From Nocardia jinanensis (lineage in GTDB: Bacteria > Actinomycetota > Actinomycetes > Mycobacteriales > Mycobacteriaceae), in NCBI RefSeq assembly GCF_014645735.1, contig NZ_BMMH01000018.1:1-64000 (forward strand): a stretch of DNA of 64,000 nucleotides, given 5' to 3'. The notes below the pieces were generated by a model. The model worked only from the letters and a program-made list of their open reading frames with translations. It made no database searches and was not told where the DNA came from. The first letter of the stretch is position 1. Each line of letters starts with the position of its first letter. The translations under genes were made by a program, and so were the position numbers. Below, piece by piece: positions 26,272-37,200 of this stretch.

Positions 26272-27771
26272 ATGGTTCGAGAACTCACACATTTCATCGG
26301 CGGGCAGCACGTCCCCGGCACCTCCGGCCGGTTCGGTGATGTCTACGACCCGAATATCGGCCAGGTGCAGGCCCGGGTGCCGCTGGCGAGCCGCGCCGAG
26401 GTCGAGGCCGTCATCGCGAATGCCGAGGCGGCGCAGCCGGCCTGGGCCGCGACCAACCCGCAGCGGCGGGCCCGGGTACTGATGAAGTTCTTGACCCTGG
26501 TCAACGACGAGATCGACTCCCTGGCCGCGCTGCTGTCCAGCGAGCACGGCAAGACCATCGCCGATGCCAAGGGCGATATCCAGCGCGGCCTCGAGGTCAT
26601 CGAATTCGCGGTCGGTATCCCGCACCTGCTCAAGGGTGAGTACACCGAGAGCGCGGGCACCGGCATCGATGTGTACTCGATGCGTCAGCCGCTGGGTGTG
26701 GTCGCCGGGATCACCCCGTTCAACTTCCCGGCCATGATTCCGCTGTGGAAGGCCGGTCCCGCACTGGCCACCGGCAACGCCTTCGTGCTCAAGCCCTCCG
26801 AACGCGACCCGTCGGTCCCGATGCGACTGGCCGAACTGTTCCTCGAGGCCGGTCTGCCCGCGGGTGTGTTCAACGTGGTCAACGGCGACAAGGAAGCTGT
26901 GGACACGATCCTGCACGATCCCCGGATCAAGGCAGTCGGATTCGTCGGGTCCACCCCGATCGCGCAGTACATCTACGAGACCGCCACCGCCAACGGTAAG
27001 CGCGCGCAGTGCTTCGGCGGCGCGAAGAACCACGCCATCGTCATGCCCGACGCCGATCTCGACGATGTCGCCGATCAGCTCATCGGTGCCGGCTACGGCT
27101 CGGCCGGTGAGCGCTGCATGGCGATATCGGTGGCCGTACCGGTGGGCGAGGAGACCGCGGACCGGCTGGTCGAGAAGCTCACCGAACGGGTGCACAAGCT
27201 CAATGTCGGCCGCTCCGACGATCCCGGCGCCGATTACGGCCCGCTGGTGGGTCTCGACGGTGTGGACCGTGTGCAGAAGTACGTCCAGCAGGGCATCGAC
27301 GAGGGCGCCGAACTGGTGGTCGACGGTCGCGGCCTGACCGTGGACGGCGCGGAGGACGGTTACTTCGTCGGCGCGACCCTGTTCGACCGGGTGGGCAAGG
27401 AGATGTCGATCTACAAAGAGGAGATCTTCGGCCCGGTGCTCACGGTGGTGCGCGCCGCGGACTACGAGGAAGGCCTGCGGCTGGCCAACGACCACGAATA
27501 CGGCAACGGTGTAGCGATCTTCACCCGCGACGGTGATACCGCGCGCGATTTCGCGGCCCGCGTACAGGTCGGCATGGTCGGTATCAATGTTCCGATCCCG
27601 GTGCCGATCGCGTACTACACCTTCGGCGGCTGGAAGCGGTCCGGGTTCGGCGATCTGAACCAGCACGGTCCGGATTCGATCCGCTTCTACACCAAGACCA
27701 AGACGGTCACCCAGCGCTGGCCCGCGGGATTGAAGGAGAGCAACAGCTTCGTCATCCCGACGATGGAATGA
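26272..27771 (+). CDS. mmsA: Methylmalonate-semialdehyde dehydrogenase (CoA-acylating)
   Basis: The 499-residue aldehyde dehydrogenase of the MmsA type oxidises methylmalonate semialdehyde to propionyl-CoA with CoA and NAD, a late step of valine (and thymine) degradation. It shows the NAD-binding region with GFVGSTPIAQYIYE, the catalytic Cys282 in GERCMAIS, and the MmsA signature GITPFNFPAMIPLWKAGPAL. It has no general-ALDH Glu base motif (GGAKNH replaces GGK-type ELGG), as expected for the CoA-acylating subgroup. ATG 26272 follows a GAGGCAGGA ribosome site. It overlaps the acyl-CoA dehydrogenase gene by 4 nt (ATGA). Confidence 0.93.
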   Translation: MVRELTHFIGGQHVPGTSGRFGDVYDPNIGQVQARVPLASRAEVEAVIANAEAAQPAWAATNPQRRARVLMKFLTLVNDEIDSLAALLSSEHGKTIADAKGDIQRGLEVIEFAVGIPHLLKGEYTESAGTGIDVYSMRQPLGVVAGITPFNFPAMIPLWKAGPALATGNAFVLKPSERDPSVPMRLAELFLEAGLPAGVFNVVNGDKEAVDTILHDPRIKAVGFVGSTPIAQYIYETATANGKRAQCFGGAKNHAIVMPDADLDDVADQLIGAGYGSAGERCMAISVAVPVGEETADRLVEKLTERVHKLNVGRSDDPGADYGPLVGLDGVDRVQKYVQQGIDEGAELVVDGRGLTVDGAEDGYFVGATLFDRVGKEMSIYKEEIFGPVLTVVRAADYEEGLRLANDHEYGNGVAIFTRDGDTARDFAARVQVGMVGINVPIPVPIAYYTFGGWKRSGFGDLNQHGPDSIRFYTKTKTVTQRWPAGLKESNSFVIPTME

Positions 27772-28928
27772 CGATCGTGTTCACTCTCGACGACGATGAG
27801 CGGGCCATCCGCGATACCGCCCGGGAGTTCGCCGACGAATATCTGGCCCCGCATGCCGTGGAATGGGACCAGGAGCACCATTTCCCGGTGGATGTGCTGC
27901 GGAAATCGGGTGCGGTCGGGCTCGGCGGTATCTATGTGGACGAGGAGTTCGGTGGGTCCGGACTGCGCCGGTTGGACGCGGTGCGGATCTTCGAACAGCT
28001 CGCCACCGGGTGCCCCGCCGTGGCCGCCTATATCTCGATCCACAATATGGCGGCCTGGATGATCGACGCCTACGGTGACGACGAACAGCGCCGGCAGTGG
28101 CTGCCCGGGCTGACCGCGATGGACAAGCTCGCCAGCTACGCGCTCACCGAACCCGGAGTGGGCTCCGATGCCGCCGCCCTCACCACCCGGGCGGTGCGCG
28201 ACGGCGACGACTACGTGATCAACGGGTCCAAGCAGTTCATCTCGGGCGCGGGTAGCAACGACCTGTACGTGATGATGGTCCGTACCCAGGACACCGGGGC
28301 GCGGGGTATCTCGACACTGGTCGTCCCCGCCGATACACCCGGTCTGGAAGTCGGACCCAACGAGAAGAAGATGGGCTGGAACGCCCAGCCCACCCGGGCG
28401 GTGATCCTCACCGACGCGCGGGTGCCGGTCGCCAACCGGCTCGGCGACGAGGGCGACGGGTTCCGGATCGCCATGAACGGGCTCAACGGCGGGCGGCTCA
28501 ATATCGCCGCGTGTTCGGTGGGCGGGGGGCAGGCCGCGCTGGAGAAGACGGTGCCCTATCTCGCCCAGCGCACCGCGTTCGGCGCACCGCTGCTGGACAA
28601 TCCGGCACTGCAGTTCCGGCTGGCCGATATGCGGACCGATCTGGAAGCGGCCCGGACCCTGCTGTGGCGGGCCGCGGCCGCGCTGGACTCGGACGCGCCC
28701 GACAAGGTCGAACTCTGCGCAATGGCCAAACGGTTCGCCACCGACGCCGGTTTCGAGGTCGCCAACGCCGCGCTGCAACTGCACGGCGGATACGGTTACC
28801 TGGCCGAATACGGCCTGGAGAAGATCGTCCGCGATCTGCGGGTGCACCAGATCCTGGAGGGCACCAACGAGATCATGCGGGTGGTCGTCGCCCGGTCGAT
28901 GACAGCGTCCGTGGCGGGTGTGTCGTGA
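27768..28928 (+). CDS. Acyl-CoA dehydrogenase (probable isobutyryl-CoA dehydrogenase)
   Basis: The 386-residue flavoprotein dehydrogenates an acyl-CoA at C2-C3. It has the acyl-CoA dehydrogenase signatures ALTEPGVGSDAAAL (FAD/substrate loop) and QLHGGYGYLAEYGLEKIVRD. The catalytic Glu lies in ILEGTNEIMR near residue 366. The ATGA start overlap with mmsA and the operon content (mmsA, HIBYL-CoA hydrolase, mmsB) point to isobutyryl-CoA in valine catabolism. Other short branched substrates cannot be excluded. Confidence 0.88.
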   Translation: MTIVFTLDDDERAIRDTAREFADEYLAPHAVEWDQEHHFPVDVLRKSGAVGLGGIYVDEEFGGSGLRRLDAVRIFEQLATGCPAVAAYISIHNMAAWMIDAYGDDEQRRQWLPGLTAMDKLASYALTEPGVGSDAAALTTRAVRDGDDYVINGSKQFISGAGSNDLYVMMVRTQDTGARGISTLVVPADTPGLEVGPNEKKMGWNAQPTRAVILTDARVPVANRLGDEGDGFRIAMNGLNGGRLNIAACSVGGGQAALEKTVPYLAQRTAFGAPLLDNPALQFRLADMRTDLEAARTLLWRAAAALDSDAPDKVELCAMAKRFATDAGFEVANAALQLHGGYGYLAEYGLEKIVRDLRVHQILEGTNEIMRVVVARSMTASVAGVS

Positions 28929-28965
28929 TCGGCGGACGCCCGGCGGCGAGCGCGAAAGGATATGA

Positions 28966-30054
28966 ATGAGCGACGAACCCGAAGTCCTGGTCTCCCAGCG
29001 CGGCGGCCTGGGCCTGATCACCCTGAACCGCCCCAAGGCCATCAACGCACTCAATCACGCGATGACGCTCACCATCACCGAGCAGTTGCGCGCCTGGGCT
29101 ACCGACGCTTCGGTGTGGACGGTGGCCCTCACCGGTGCCGGTGAGCGGGGCCTGTGCGCGGGTGGCGATATCGTCGCCATCCACCACGACGCCAAGGAAC
29201 AGCAGGCGGCGGGGCACGTCGGGTCGGCCGCGGATTCGGCCACCGGGAAGTTCTGGCGTGACGAGTACATCCTCAACGCGCTGATCGGCCGCTATCCGAA
29301 ACCGTATGTCGCGGTGATGGACGGCATCGTGATGGGCGGCGGGGTCGGACTGTCCGCGCACGGCAGCCACCGGATCGTCACCGAACGGTCGAAGGTCGGG
29401 ATGCCCGAGGTCGGTATCGGATTCATCCCCGATGTCGGCGGCACCTACCTGCTGTCGCGGGCGCCCGGTGAACTGGGTACCCATATCGCGCTCACCACCG
29501 CGCGGCTGGGGGCCGGCGACGCCATCGCCACCGGCTTCGCGGACTACTACGTACCCGCCGACCAGATCCCGGCGCTGCTGACCACCCTGGAGAGCGAGGC
29601 CGCGGATATCGCCATCGCGAAATTCGCTGCCGCGGCGCCGGAATCGACGCTGGTCGCGCAGCGCGACTGGATCGATTCCTGCTACAGCGCCGAGACGGTC
29701 GCGGAGATCGTCTCCCGGCTGCAGGCCCACGAGGCCGCGGAGGCGAACAAGGCCGCCGCCGACGTGCTGGGCAAATCACCGGTCGCGCTACAGGTGACGT
29801 TGCGGTCGCTGCGTTCGGCGCGGGGCGCCGACAGCCTGGAAGCGGTGCTGAACGAGGAATATCGGGTGTCGATCGCCTCGCTGGCCTCGCACGATCTGGT
29901 CGAGGGCATCCGCGCTCAGGTCGTCGACAAGGACCGCAACCCGCGGTGGTCGCCCGCCACCCTGTCCGATGTGACCACCGCGCAGGTCGACGGATATTTC
30001 GCCGAACTCGGTGCGCGGGAACTGGGTTCGACGATTCCGGAGGACAAACAATGA
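28966..30054 (+). CDS. 3-hydroxyisobutyryl-CoA hydrolase (enoyl-CoA hydratase fold)
   Basis: The 362-residue crotonase-fold protein with a C-terminal extension has the size and motifs of HIBYL-CoA hydrolases, which free 3-hydroxyisobutyrate from its CoA ester. Visible segments are RGLCAGGDIVAIH (oxyanion hole), MDGIVMGGGVGLSAHGSHRI, the catalytic region MPEVGIGFIPDVGGTYLLSR, and a long C-terminal part with SPVALQVTLRSLR. ATG 28966 has GAAAGGA 6-8 nt upstream. It overlaps mmsB by 4 nt. Plain enoyl-CoA hydratases are about 260 residues, so length supports the hydrolase call. Confidence 0.88.
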   Translation: MSDEPEVLVSQRGGLGLITLNRPKAINALNHAMTLTITEQLRAWATDASVWTVALTGAGERGLCAGGDIVAIHHDAKEQQAAGHVGSAADSATGKFWRDEYILNALIGRYPKPYVAVMDGIVMGGGVGLSAHGSHRIVTERSKVGMPEVGIGFIPDVGGTYLLSRAPGELGTHIALTTARLGAGDAIATGFADYYVPADQIPALLTTLESEAADIAIAKFAAAAPESTLVAQRDWIDSCYSAETVAEIVSRLQAHEAAEANKAAADVLGKSPVALQVTLRSLRSARGADSLEAVLNEEYRVSIASLASHDLVEGIRAQVVDKDRNPRWSPATLSDVTTAQVDGYFAELGARELGSTIPEDKQ

Positions 30055-30953
30055 GCAAGACGATCGGCTTCCTCGGCCTCGGCCATATGGGCGGCCCGAT
30101 GGCGGCCAATCTGGTCAAGGCCGGCTACGACGTGCACGCGTTCGACCCCTCGTCCGCGGCGCAGGAGCAGGCCCGCGCCGACGGGGTCGCCCTGGTGGAC
30201 ACCGGCGTGGCCGCGGCCACCGGGCGCGACATCGTGATCACCATGCTCACCAACGGCAAGCTGGTGCGTACTGTGTACGACGAACTGCTGTCGGTCGCGA
30301 ACCCGGGCACGCTGTTCGTCGACTGTTCGACCATCGACGTGGCCGATGCCCGGGCCGCGGCCGAAGCCGCGGCGGCGGCCGGGCACCGGGCTCTGGACGC
30401 GCCGGTGTCCGGTGGTGTCTCCGGCGCGGCGGCCGGCACGCTGACCTTCATGGTGGGTGGCGCCGATACCGATTTCGCCGAGGCGCTGCCGGTGCTCGAG
30501 GTGATGGGCGCCAAGGTGGTGCACACCGGCGCGTCGGGAAACGGGCAGGCGGCCAAGATCTGCAACAACATGCTGCTCGGCATCTCCATGGTCGGGCTGT
30601 CGGAGGCGCTGGTCCTGGGTGAGAAACTGGGCCTGAGCCATCAGGCGTTCTTCGATGTCGTATCCACGGCCTCGGGGCAGAGCTGGGCGCTCACCACCTA
30701 CTGCCCGGTGCCGGGTCCGGTGCCGACCAGCCCGGCCAACAACGACTACAAACCGGGGTTCGCCACCGCGCTGATGAACAAGGATCTCGGTCTCGCGGTC
30801 GAGGCGTTGCGCGCCAACGGCGTCGAGGGCCGGATCGGGCAGCTCGCGGCGGAGATCTACCGCGAATTCAACGAGGGTTCCGGCGACCGGGACTTCTCGG
30901 CCATCATCACCGATGTGCGCGGACGCAGCGGGGGCGCGAACCCCGCCGGGTGA
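30051..30953 (+). CDS. mmsB: 3-hydroxyisobutyrate dehydrogenase
   Basis: The 300-residue beta-hydroxyacid dehydrogenase oxidises 3-hydroxyisobutyrate to methylmalonate semialdehyde, the substrate of MmsA. The N-terminal Rossmann motif is IGFLGLGHMGGPMAANLVKA. FVDCSTIDVADARA follows, then the substrate loop DAPVSGGVSGAAAGTLTFMV and the catalytic Lys in GQAAKICNNM (about residue 173). ATG 30051 overlaps the preceding stop and has CGGAGGA upstream. It is the last gene of the operon, followed by a strong hairpin. Confidence 0.92.
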   Translation: MSKTIGFLGLGHMGGPMAANLVKAGYDVHAFDPSSAAQEQARADGVALVDTGVAAATGRDIVITMLTNGKLVRTVYDELLSVANPGTLFVDCSTIDVADARAAAEAAAAAGHRALDAPVSGGVSGAAAGTLTFMVGGADTDFAEALPVLEVMGAKVVHTGASGNGQAAKICNNMLLGISMVGLSEALVLGEKLGLSHQAFFDVVSTASGQSWALTTYCPVPGPVPTSPANNDYKPGFATALMNKDLGLAVEALRANGVEGRIGQLAAEIYREFNEGSGDRDFSAIITDVRGRSGGANPAG

Positions 30954-30988
30954 GAACAGGGCGGACCGGCCGCCCGTAGTCCGATGAT

Positions 30989-31019
30989 CCCGGGCCCACC
31001 ACGACGAGGTGGGCCCGGG
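30989..31019 (+). terminator. Terminator of the valine operon
   Basis: A perfect 12-bp inverted repeat (30989-31000 and 31008-31019) with a 7-nt loop is followed by TTTCGTTT. It separates the mms operon from the type VII effector island. Confidence 0.85.
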
Positions 31020-31093
31020 TTTCGTTTGCGCGGGCCACCTTCGTCACCCGGATGTTCCGCAAAAATTCGCCGCCGAGCAGGTCATTTCTGCCC

Positions 31094-31138
31094 AATTCTC
31101 TTGTGCGCCACTGTTGATTAACCCTCATGGGCTCTAAT
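31094..31138 (+). promoter_or_regulatory. Island promoter element, copy 1 (giant effector)
   Basis: AATT at 31094, GCGCCACT at 31105-31112, then 20 nt, then TCTAAT at 31133-31138. The same blocks with identical spacing occur upstream of the second effector (53413) and the YbaB-like gene (57534). TCTAAT is a plausible -10 box. The conserved GCGCCACT block sits around the -35 region, as for an alternative sigma factor or an activator site. The leader start codon follows 31 nt after the -10-like box. Confidence 0.6.
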
Positions 31139-31168
31139 TTGCGCGAGCGGTTCTGCGAGGAGGTGGCG

Positions 31169-31207
31169 GTGATCAGCACAACGTCTGCCGCTCCCGCGCC
31201 TCGATGA
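31169..31207 (+). CDS. 12-codon leader ORF overlapping the giant effector start
   Basis: GTG 31169 with GAGGAGG 5 nt upstream opens a 12-codon frame (MISTTSAAPAPR). Its stop TGA overlaps the giant gene's ATG as ATGA at 31204-31207. The giant gene itself has no separate strong ribosome site, so reinitiation after this leader would couple its translation. An equivalent leader precedes the second effector. It could also be fortuitous; no peptide function is suggested. Confidence 0.45.
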   Translation: MISTTSAAPAPR

Positions 31208-34200
31208 GCCTCTATCTGCCGGAGGAGATGCGCTGGCTCGGCTGGGTCGCCGGTGCGGAGTGGCCGGACGGCGACGAGGACACAGTGTGGGCAGTCTCCC
31301 CTGCTTGGGAAGACGCCGGGAACGAGCTGCTCGGTCTGCTCGCCGCACTGGATGCAGCCAAAGAGGCCACCATGGCGGCCTACCCGGAGGGGGCCGCCCG
31401 CGCGGAGATGGGCGCCCAGTACGACCAGCTGCGCACGGGGGACGAGTCGCTCGAGGCGCTCGCCCAGCACATGCTGGAGACCTCGAACACGGTCTTCGAT
31501 TTCGGTACCGAACTACAGTCCCAGAAACTCAACATCATCATCACGCTGTGCTGGCTCGCCATCGAAATCGCTTTGGCCTGGCTGTTCCCACCGACCGCAC
31601 CCGCGGTCGAGGCGGCAGCGGTGGGCGCCAGCCGGATCACGATGCAGACGATCGCCAACGCCGCCGCACGCGTCATCCAGAATTTGGCCTCCAGACTGGG
31701 CGCCCCGAATATCCAGCGCAGTTTCTGGCGGAGCCTGCTGTCCGGGAAGCTGACCGTGCCGACGTCGCGGGCCTGGGGTGAGGTCGGTCAAGAGGTTCTG
31801 CAGGGCGCGGCGGAGGAAGGACTGATCAACGGGGCGATCCAGGCCGGGCAGCTCGCCGACGACAAGCGCCGCGAATTCAACGCGGAGGAATTCGGGTACA
31901 GCGTGGGCGCCGGCGGTTTCGCGGAGCCGATCGGTGGTGCGGTCGCCAAGGGTATGCACGGCGGTTTCCGCAACGGGTTCGGGTTCGGCAAAACCATCGG
32001 CGGCGTTTTCGACAACCTGCCGGGGCGGGCCGGCCAGAACATGGTGGTCGGCGCCGCCTCGGATGGCATCGCGGGGATTTTCGGCAGCCTGTTCGTCGCC
32101 GGGATATCCGGGCAGAGCCTGGAAGACTCGATCGACGGGATCGGCGTGGCGGGCGGGTTCATCCAGGGCGGCATAACCGGAGTCGCGGACCCGACGACCT
32201 TCAAGGGATTTCACTCCCACAGCAGCGGTGTCAGCGCCGCCGCGCTCGCCGCGATGAGCCACTTTCTCGACGGCCCGCGCTCCGGCGCGGTGCCCACCTA
32301 CGGTGACGGGTCCGTTCCCGGCGAGAACGCTCCGGTCACCACCCGGGACCCGGGCGCGGACCCGGATTCGTTCCAGGAGAACCGCGACAACCGGCTGAAC
32401 CCGGCGTTCTCGTCCGATGGCGAGGAATCGTCCCGGAATGGGGAGCGATCGCCGGGTGGCCCCTACACGTCCGGTGACAGGCAGGGAACAGGTGGCGGGC
32501 CGTTCTCGTTCGGTGGCCCGCAGGGCGTCGGCGGTGGGCCGTTCTTGTCCGAGAGCCCGCCGAGCGGCGGGCGCGAGGGGTTCTCCGGCGGTCCGTCGGC
32601 GTCGGGCAGCGAGGAGGCCGGAGGTCGGCAGAACGGGCACCGATCCGGGCCGGGGACCAACGGTCTGTCGTCGGAGGAGCGGGCCCTCGAGGCGCGGGGA
32701 GCGCGGCCGGAGTCGGTATCCGGGAGCGGGAACGCTGACGGGAACGGGAGCGGGAACGCTGACGGGAGCGGGAACGCTGACGGGAACGGGAACGCGGACG
32801 CCGACGGAAACGGGAAGGCCGACGGAAACGGGAACGCCGACGGGAACGCGAACGGTCGAGGTGACGGCGAGTCGTCACCGAGTACGCAGCCCACCGGTCA
32901 GCAGCGGTCGGAGAGTACGTCCCCGCCGGCGGGACCGGCCGAGCCGACCACGGCCACCGAAACCACCGGGCAGCAGACAGATCAACCGGCCGGCGATAAA
33001 GGCGAGGTCGGTGACCGGCCGAGCTCGGAGGTATCCGCTGATCGCAACGAGATCGGTGGGGACCAGCGGACCTCGGCGGACGAGACACCGGGGCGCGCGG
33101 GCGACAGCGACCACGGACAGGATCGGCCCGGGGCCGATCACAATGATCCGGCGGCGCGCACGGAGCGCGGCGACAGCGAACCGAGCGGTAACGATCTATC
33201 CGGGGACCGGGGTACACAGCAGCCGCCGGTAGCCCAGCCGGTCGCGCCGCCTCCGATGACTCAGCCCGTCACGCCGCCCGCACAGCCGCCGGTAACGCAG
33301 CCGTTGGCACCGCCCGCACAGTCCGCCGCCCCGGCTCCCGGCCAGCCGGGGGGCCCGTCGTCGCCCGCGCAGGGGCCGGTGAACTCGGCCGCGCCGGATT
33401 CGGCCGCCGAACAATCCAAACCGGGCGCGAAGCCGGGCACGGCGACCTCCACATCGCCGGTCGGCGGTCCGTCCTCGCAGGCCCCGCGCACGGTCGCGGA
33501 CCATACCGGCCCGCAGCCGCAGCAGCGTCCAGTCGGCGGTCGTGAGTTCACACCGGAGAGCTCCGCCGGGCCGGGCCCCGCGGTCCCGTCGGGGACAGCG
33601 GAGGCGGTGATCTCGGTGGCACCGGTCTCCGAGCGCCCGCCGGTGCCAAACGATCCCACCGTTTCCGAGGACACTCCGGTACAGGCGGTTATCCCCGGGC
33701 CCGAACAGAATGCCTTCCCCCCGGGCCAGCGGCAGTCCGAGCCCCAGTCCCCGCCGCAATCCCCGCGGCCAGGCCCGGGTACGCAGGACAGCGATTCCGG
33801 GCCGGTCCGGCGGAGCTCTCCCGACTCGGACCAAGGGCAGGGATCGGAGGCGAAGCGGCCCCGCGGTGGAGAAATGTCGAGTCCGGCGCCGCGCCGTCTG
33901 TCCGAACCCCCGAGCCAGCCCGGACGCGAGACGCGGAATCCCGATCCCGCCTCGGGACCGGTCCCGGAGCCGACCCCGATCCCACTGCCGTTGCACGCGG
34001 GTCCGCAGAGTTCGTCGCGGCCCGAGAGCCCGGACCCGGCGGTACGGCAGGGTTCGGGGCCGCGGCGCGGGGACGGGACCGGCGACCGAACACGCGGGAT
34101 GCCGCCACCGGACCCGGCCGAAATGTCATCGCGCCGGGTGGACCCGGCGGATGGCCCGCGCCGGTTCACGCCGACGGAGTTGCAGGTGATCCCGCAGCCG

Positions 34201-37200
34201 GCCACCGATCGGGTCGCCCGGACCTACGGGCCGATCGAAAAGGTTTCGTACCAAGGGGATCTGGAGGCCGCGCTGCGCGATCGCGATGGTTCCGGGTTCG
34301 TTCAGTTCGCGAATCCGGCGACGTTCACCGCGGTCGCAGGCGGGGAACCGTACGGGAAGAAGGTGAACGGTCCCGGGCCGCGGGCGCTCGGCCGGGACGA
34401 GAACTGCCAGGACGGGTCGCTGTCGCTGCTGGCGTCGTTCGCGGGTAAACCGCAGGTCGCGGCCCCGGTGATCGGGAAACTACCGACCGATCACTTCCGC
34501 AATACGAATGCGCAGGCGTCCCGGTTCCTGGGTGCGCGGAAAATGTCGTTCGACAACGGTTCGCGGACCGTCGCGCAGCAGTATCAGGCCGCGCACGCAC
34601 ATGTCGCCTCCTTGGGTACGGGGGCGATGGCGCATGTCGTGACGTTCTGGCACAAGACGAACTTCCTGGGGCTCAAGCAATACGAGAAGGACGGTTCACC
34701 GAAGTTCGACGGCGCGCATGCCACGACGATCGTGTTCCCGAAGGGGGCGAAGGGGCCCGTCTGGGTCGATGCGCAGACCGGCACGTTCAGCGACGGGCCG
34801 CCGAAGGGACTCGTCAACTATTCGGCCGGCGTCGAATTCACCATCGGTACACCGGAGCTCGTGCTCGCGGCGGCCGAGCACCGGCGTGAGCTCGAGGAGT
34901 CGGTGAGTGACGGCAAGGGCGGGTTCCTGGCCTACCAGGATCCGGGAGCTTTCACTGCGGTGCCGGATGGGCGGGCGTTCGGCGAGCTGATCGGGCTCGG
35001 TGGTGGATATCCCATGGGCGGCCAGATCAGCATCTACGAGGCGGGTCTCGCCGGGGCATCGACATTCGTCGGGTCCCCGGTCTTCGCCGTGCCCAGTTGG
35101 GAGCACCTGAACGAAGGTGGGCTCCCGCTCCCGGACCGGACGCTGAACCGGGGCGGCCATACCAGGGTCGCGAACTGGTTCGGCAAACCGCTGACGTCCC
35201 TGGATACCGGTAACCGGACACCCCAGCAGCAGTATCAGGCCGCCTACGACGAGGTCCTGAAATCGGGCCCCGGGACGGTAGGTTTCGCCGAGATCTCCCG
35301 GCCGTTGCGCGGTACCTCCGGCACCACTGAATCCGTCCGGCTGCTGGTCTATCCGGAAGGGCCGGGACGAACCGAGCCGGTGTGGTGGGATCCGATGACC
35401 GGTAGCAGGGTCTCGCATCAGCTGATGATGCAGAGCCCCGGCAGCGATATCGAGGTCTTCTTCGTCGCGGCGCACGGCTCTACCTTGGGCGCCGGTATAC
35501 CCGCGGCCGGGGGGATATCGGCGGCGGGGCCACGCATCACCGAGATCGATACCGACGGAGCCGGTTCCGACCTCCAGTCGCAGGATGAGAACCCGGCTGA
35601 GCGGGCCCGCGAAGTACCCGCTCCGGGGCCTGATCTGCACACCGCGAAGGCGGATCCATCGGCTTCGTCCACCCCGGCTGCCGGAACCGCGCGGCCTTGG
35701 GTGACCGCGACGGACGGGAACTCGAATGCGGCCACGGGTCCGCTGTCCGATCTGTGGGACCGGCTCCGCCACCGCGAGGGCGATGGCCGGTCGGCGGGAT
35801 TGCCGGGCAGCCGGCCGTCCCGGAGCACGCCGCCGGCCACAGTCCGGCGGTTCACCCCCGCCGAACTCGAGAACATTCCGCAACCGGCCGACGACCGTGC
35901 CGACCGGACCTGGGGGCCGATCGAAAAAGCCTCGTATCAGATGGATCTGGAGTCCGCACTGCGCGACCCCGGCGGCTCCGGGTTCGTTCAGTTCCAGGAC
36001 CCGGCGACCTTCACCGCGGTAGTGGGCGGCGAACCGTTCGGAAAGAAGGTGAACGGGCCCGGGCCGCAGGCGCTCGGCCGGTGGGAGAACTGTCAGGACG
36101 GTTCGCTGTCGCTGCTGGCATCGTTCGTGGGTAAACCGCAGGTGGCGGCGCCACTGACCGGAATGTATCCGGTCGGTGCCTATGATCGCGGCGAGGGGCA
36201 GGCGTCCCGGTTCCTCGGCGCGCGGCCGATAACCTTCGACAACGGCGCACGGTCGGTCGCGCAGCAATACCATGCCGCGCACGCGCATATCACCGCCTTG
36301 GGGCCGGGGACGATGGCGTATGTCGTGACGAAGTGGCACCAGACGAACGACCGCGGGGTGCGGCAATACCACGCGGACGGTACGCCGGAGATCTTCGGCG
36401 GGCATGCCACGACGATCGTGTTCCCGGCGGGGAAGAAGGTTCCGGTCTGGGGCGACGCGCAGCACCACACCTTCACCTCCGGGCCCCCGCGGGAGCTCCT
36501 GGAACGTTCCGGGCACGTCGAATTCATCGTCGGGACCCCGGAGCTCGTGCTCGCTTCCGCCGAACATCGGCGTGACCTCGAAGCGGCGGTCAGTGATGGC
36601 AACGGCGGGTTCGTGGCTTACCGGAGCCCGGGGACCTTCACCGCTGTACCGGGTGGTCTGCCGTTCGGCGCGTTGATCAATCTGGGTGGTGGCTCGCCCG
36701 CCGGTGGCCGGATCGATCCCTACGAAACGGGTCTCGCCGGGGCCTCGACATTCATCGGTTTCCCGCGGTTCGCGGTGCCCAGCTGGGATCATCTGAACGA
36801 GTCGGGCCGACCGGCGCCGGATACGGTGCTGGACGAGGACGGGCGCACCGAGGTCGCAACGTGGTTCGGTAAACCGCTGCTGTCCCTGGCGGCCGGTGAT
36901 CGGACCGTTGAGCAGCAGTACGAGGCAGCCTATGACGAGGTACTGAGCCTGGGGCCCGGCGCGGTGGGGTTCGTCGAGGTCTCCTGGTCGGCGCCGGATT
37001 CGCCCGCGTCGGTGCTGCTGCTGGTCTTCCCGGACACCGCACCGGCGTCCACCACCCCGGTGTGGTGGGATCCGCTGACCGGTGCCGAGCTCTCGCACGA
37101 GGCGGTGGTGGCCGGGAACGCGGCGCGGACCAGCGGGATCGCCTCGGTCGCGCGCACCGGTGCCAGTTTGATCGCCTCCCCCATCCCGGGGGTCGGCCCG

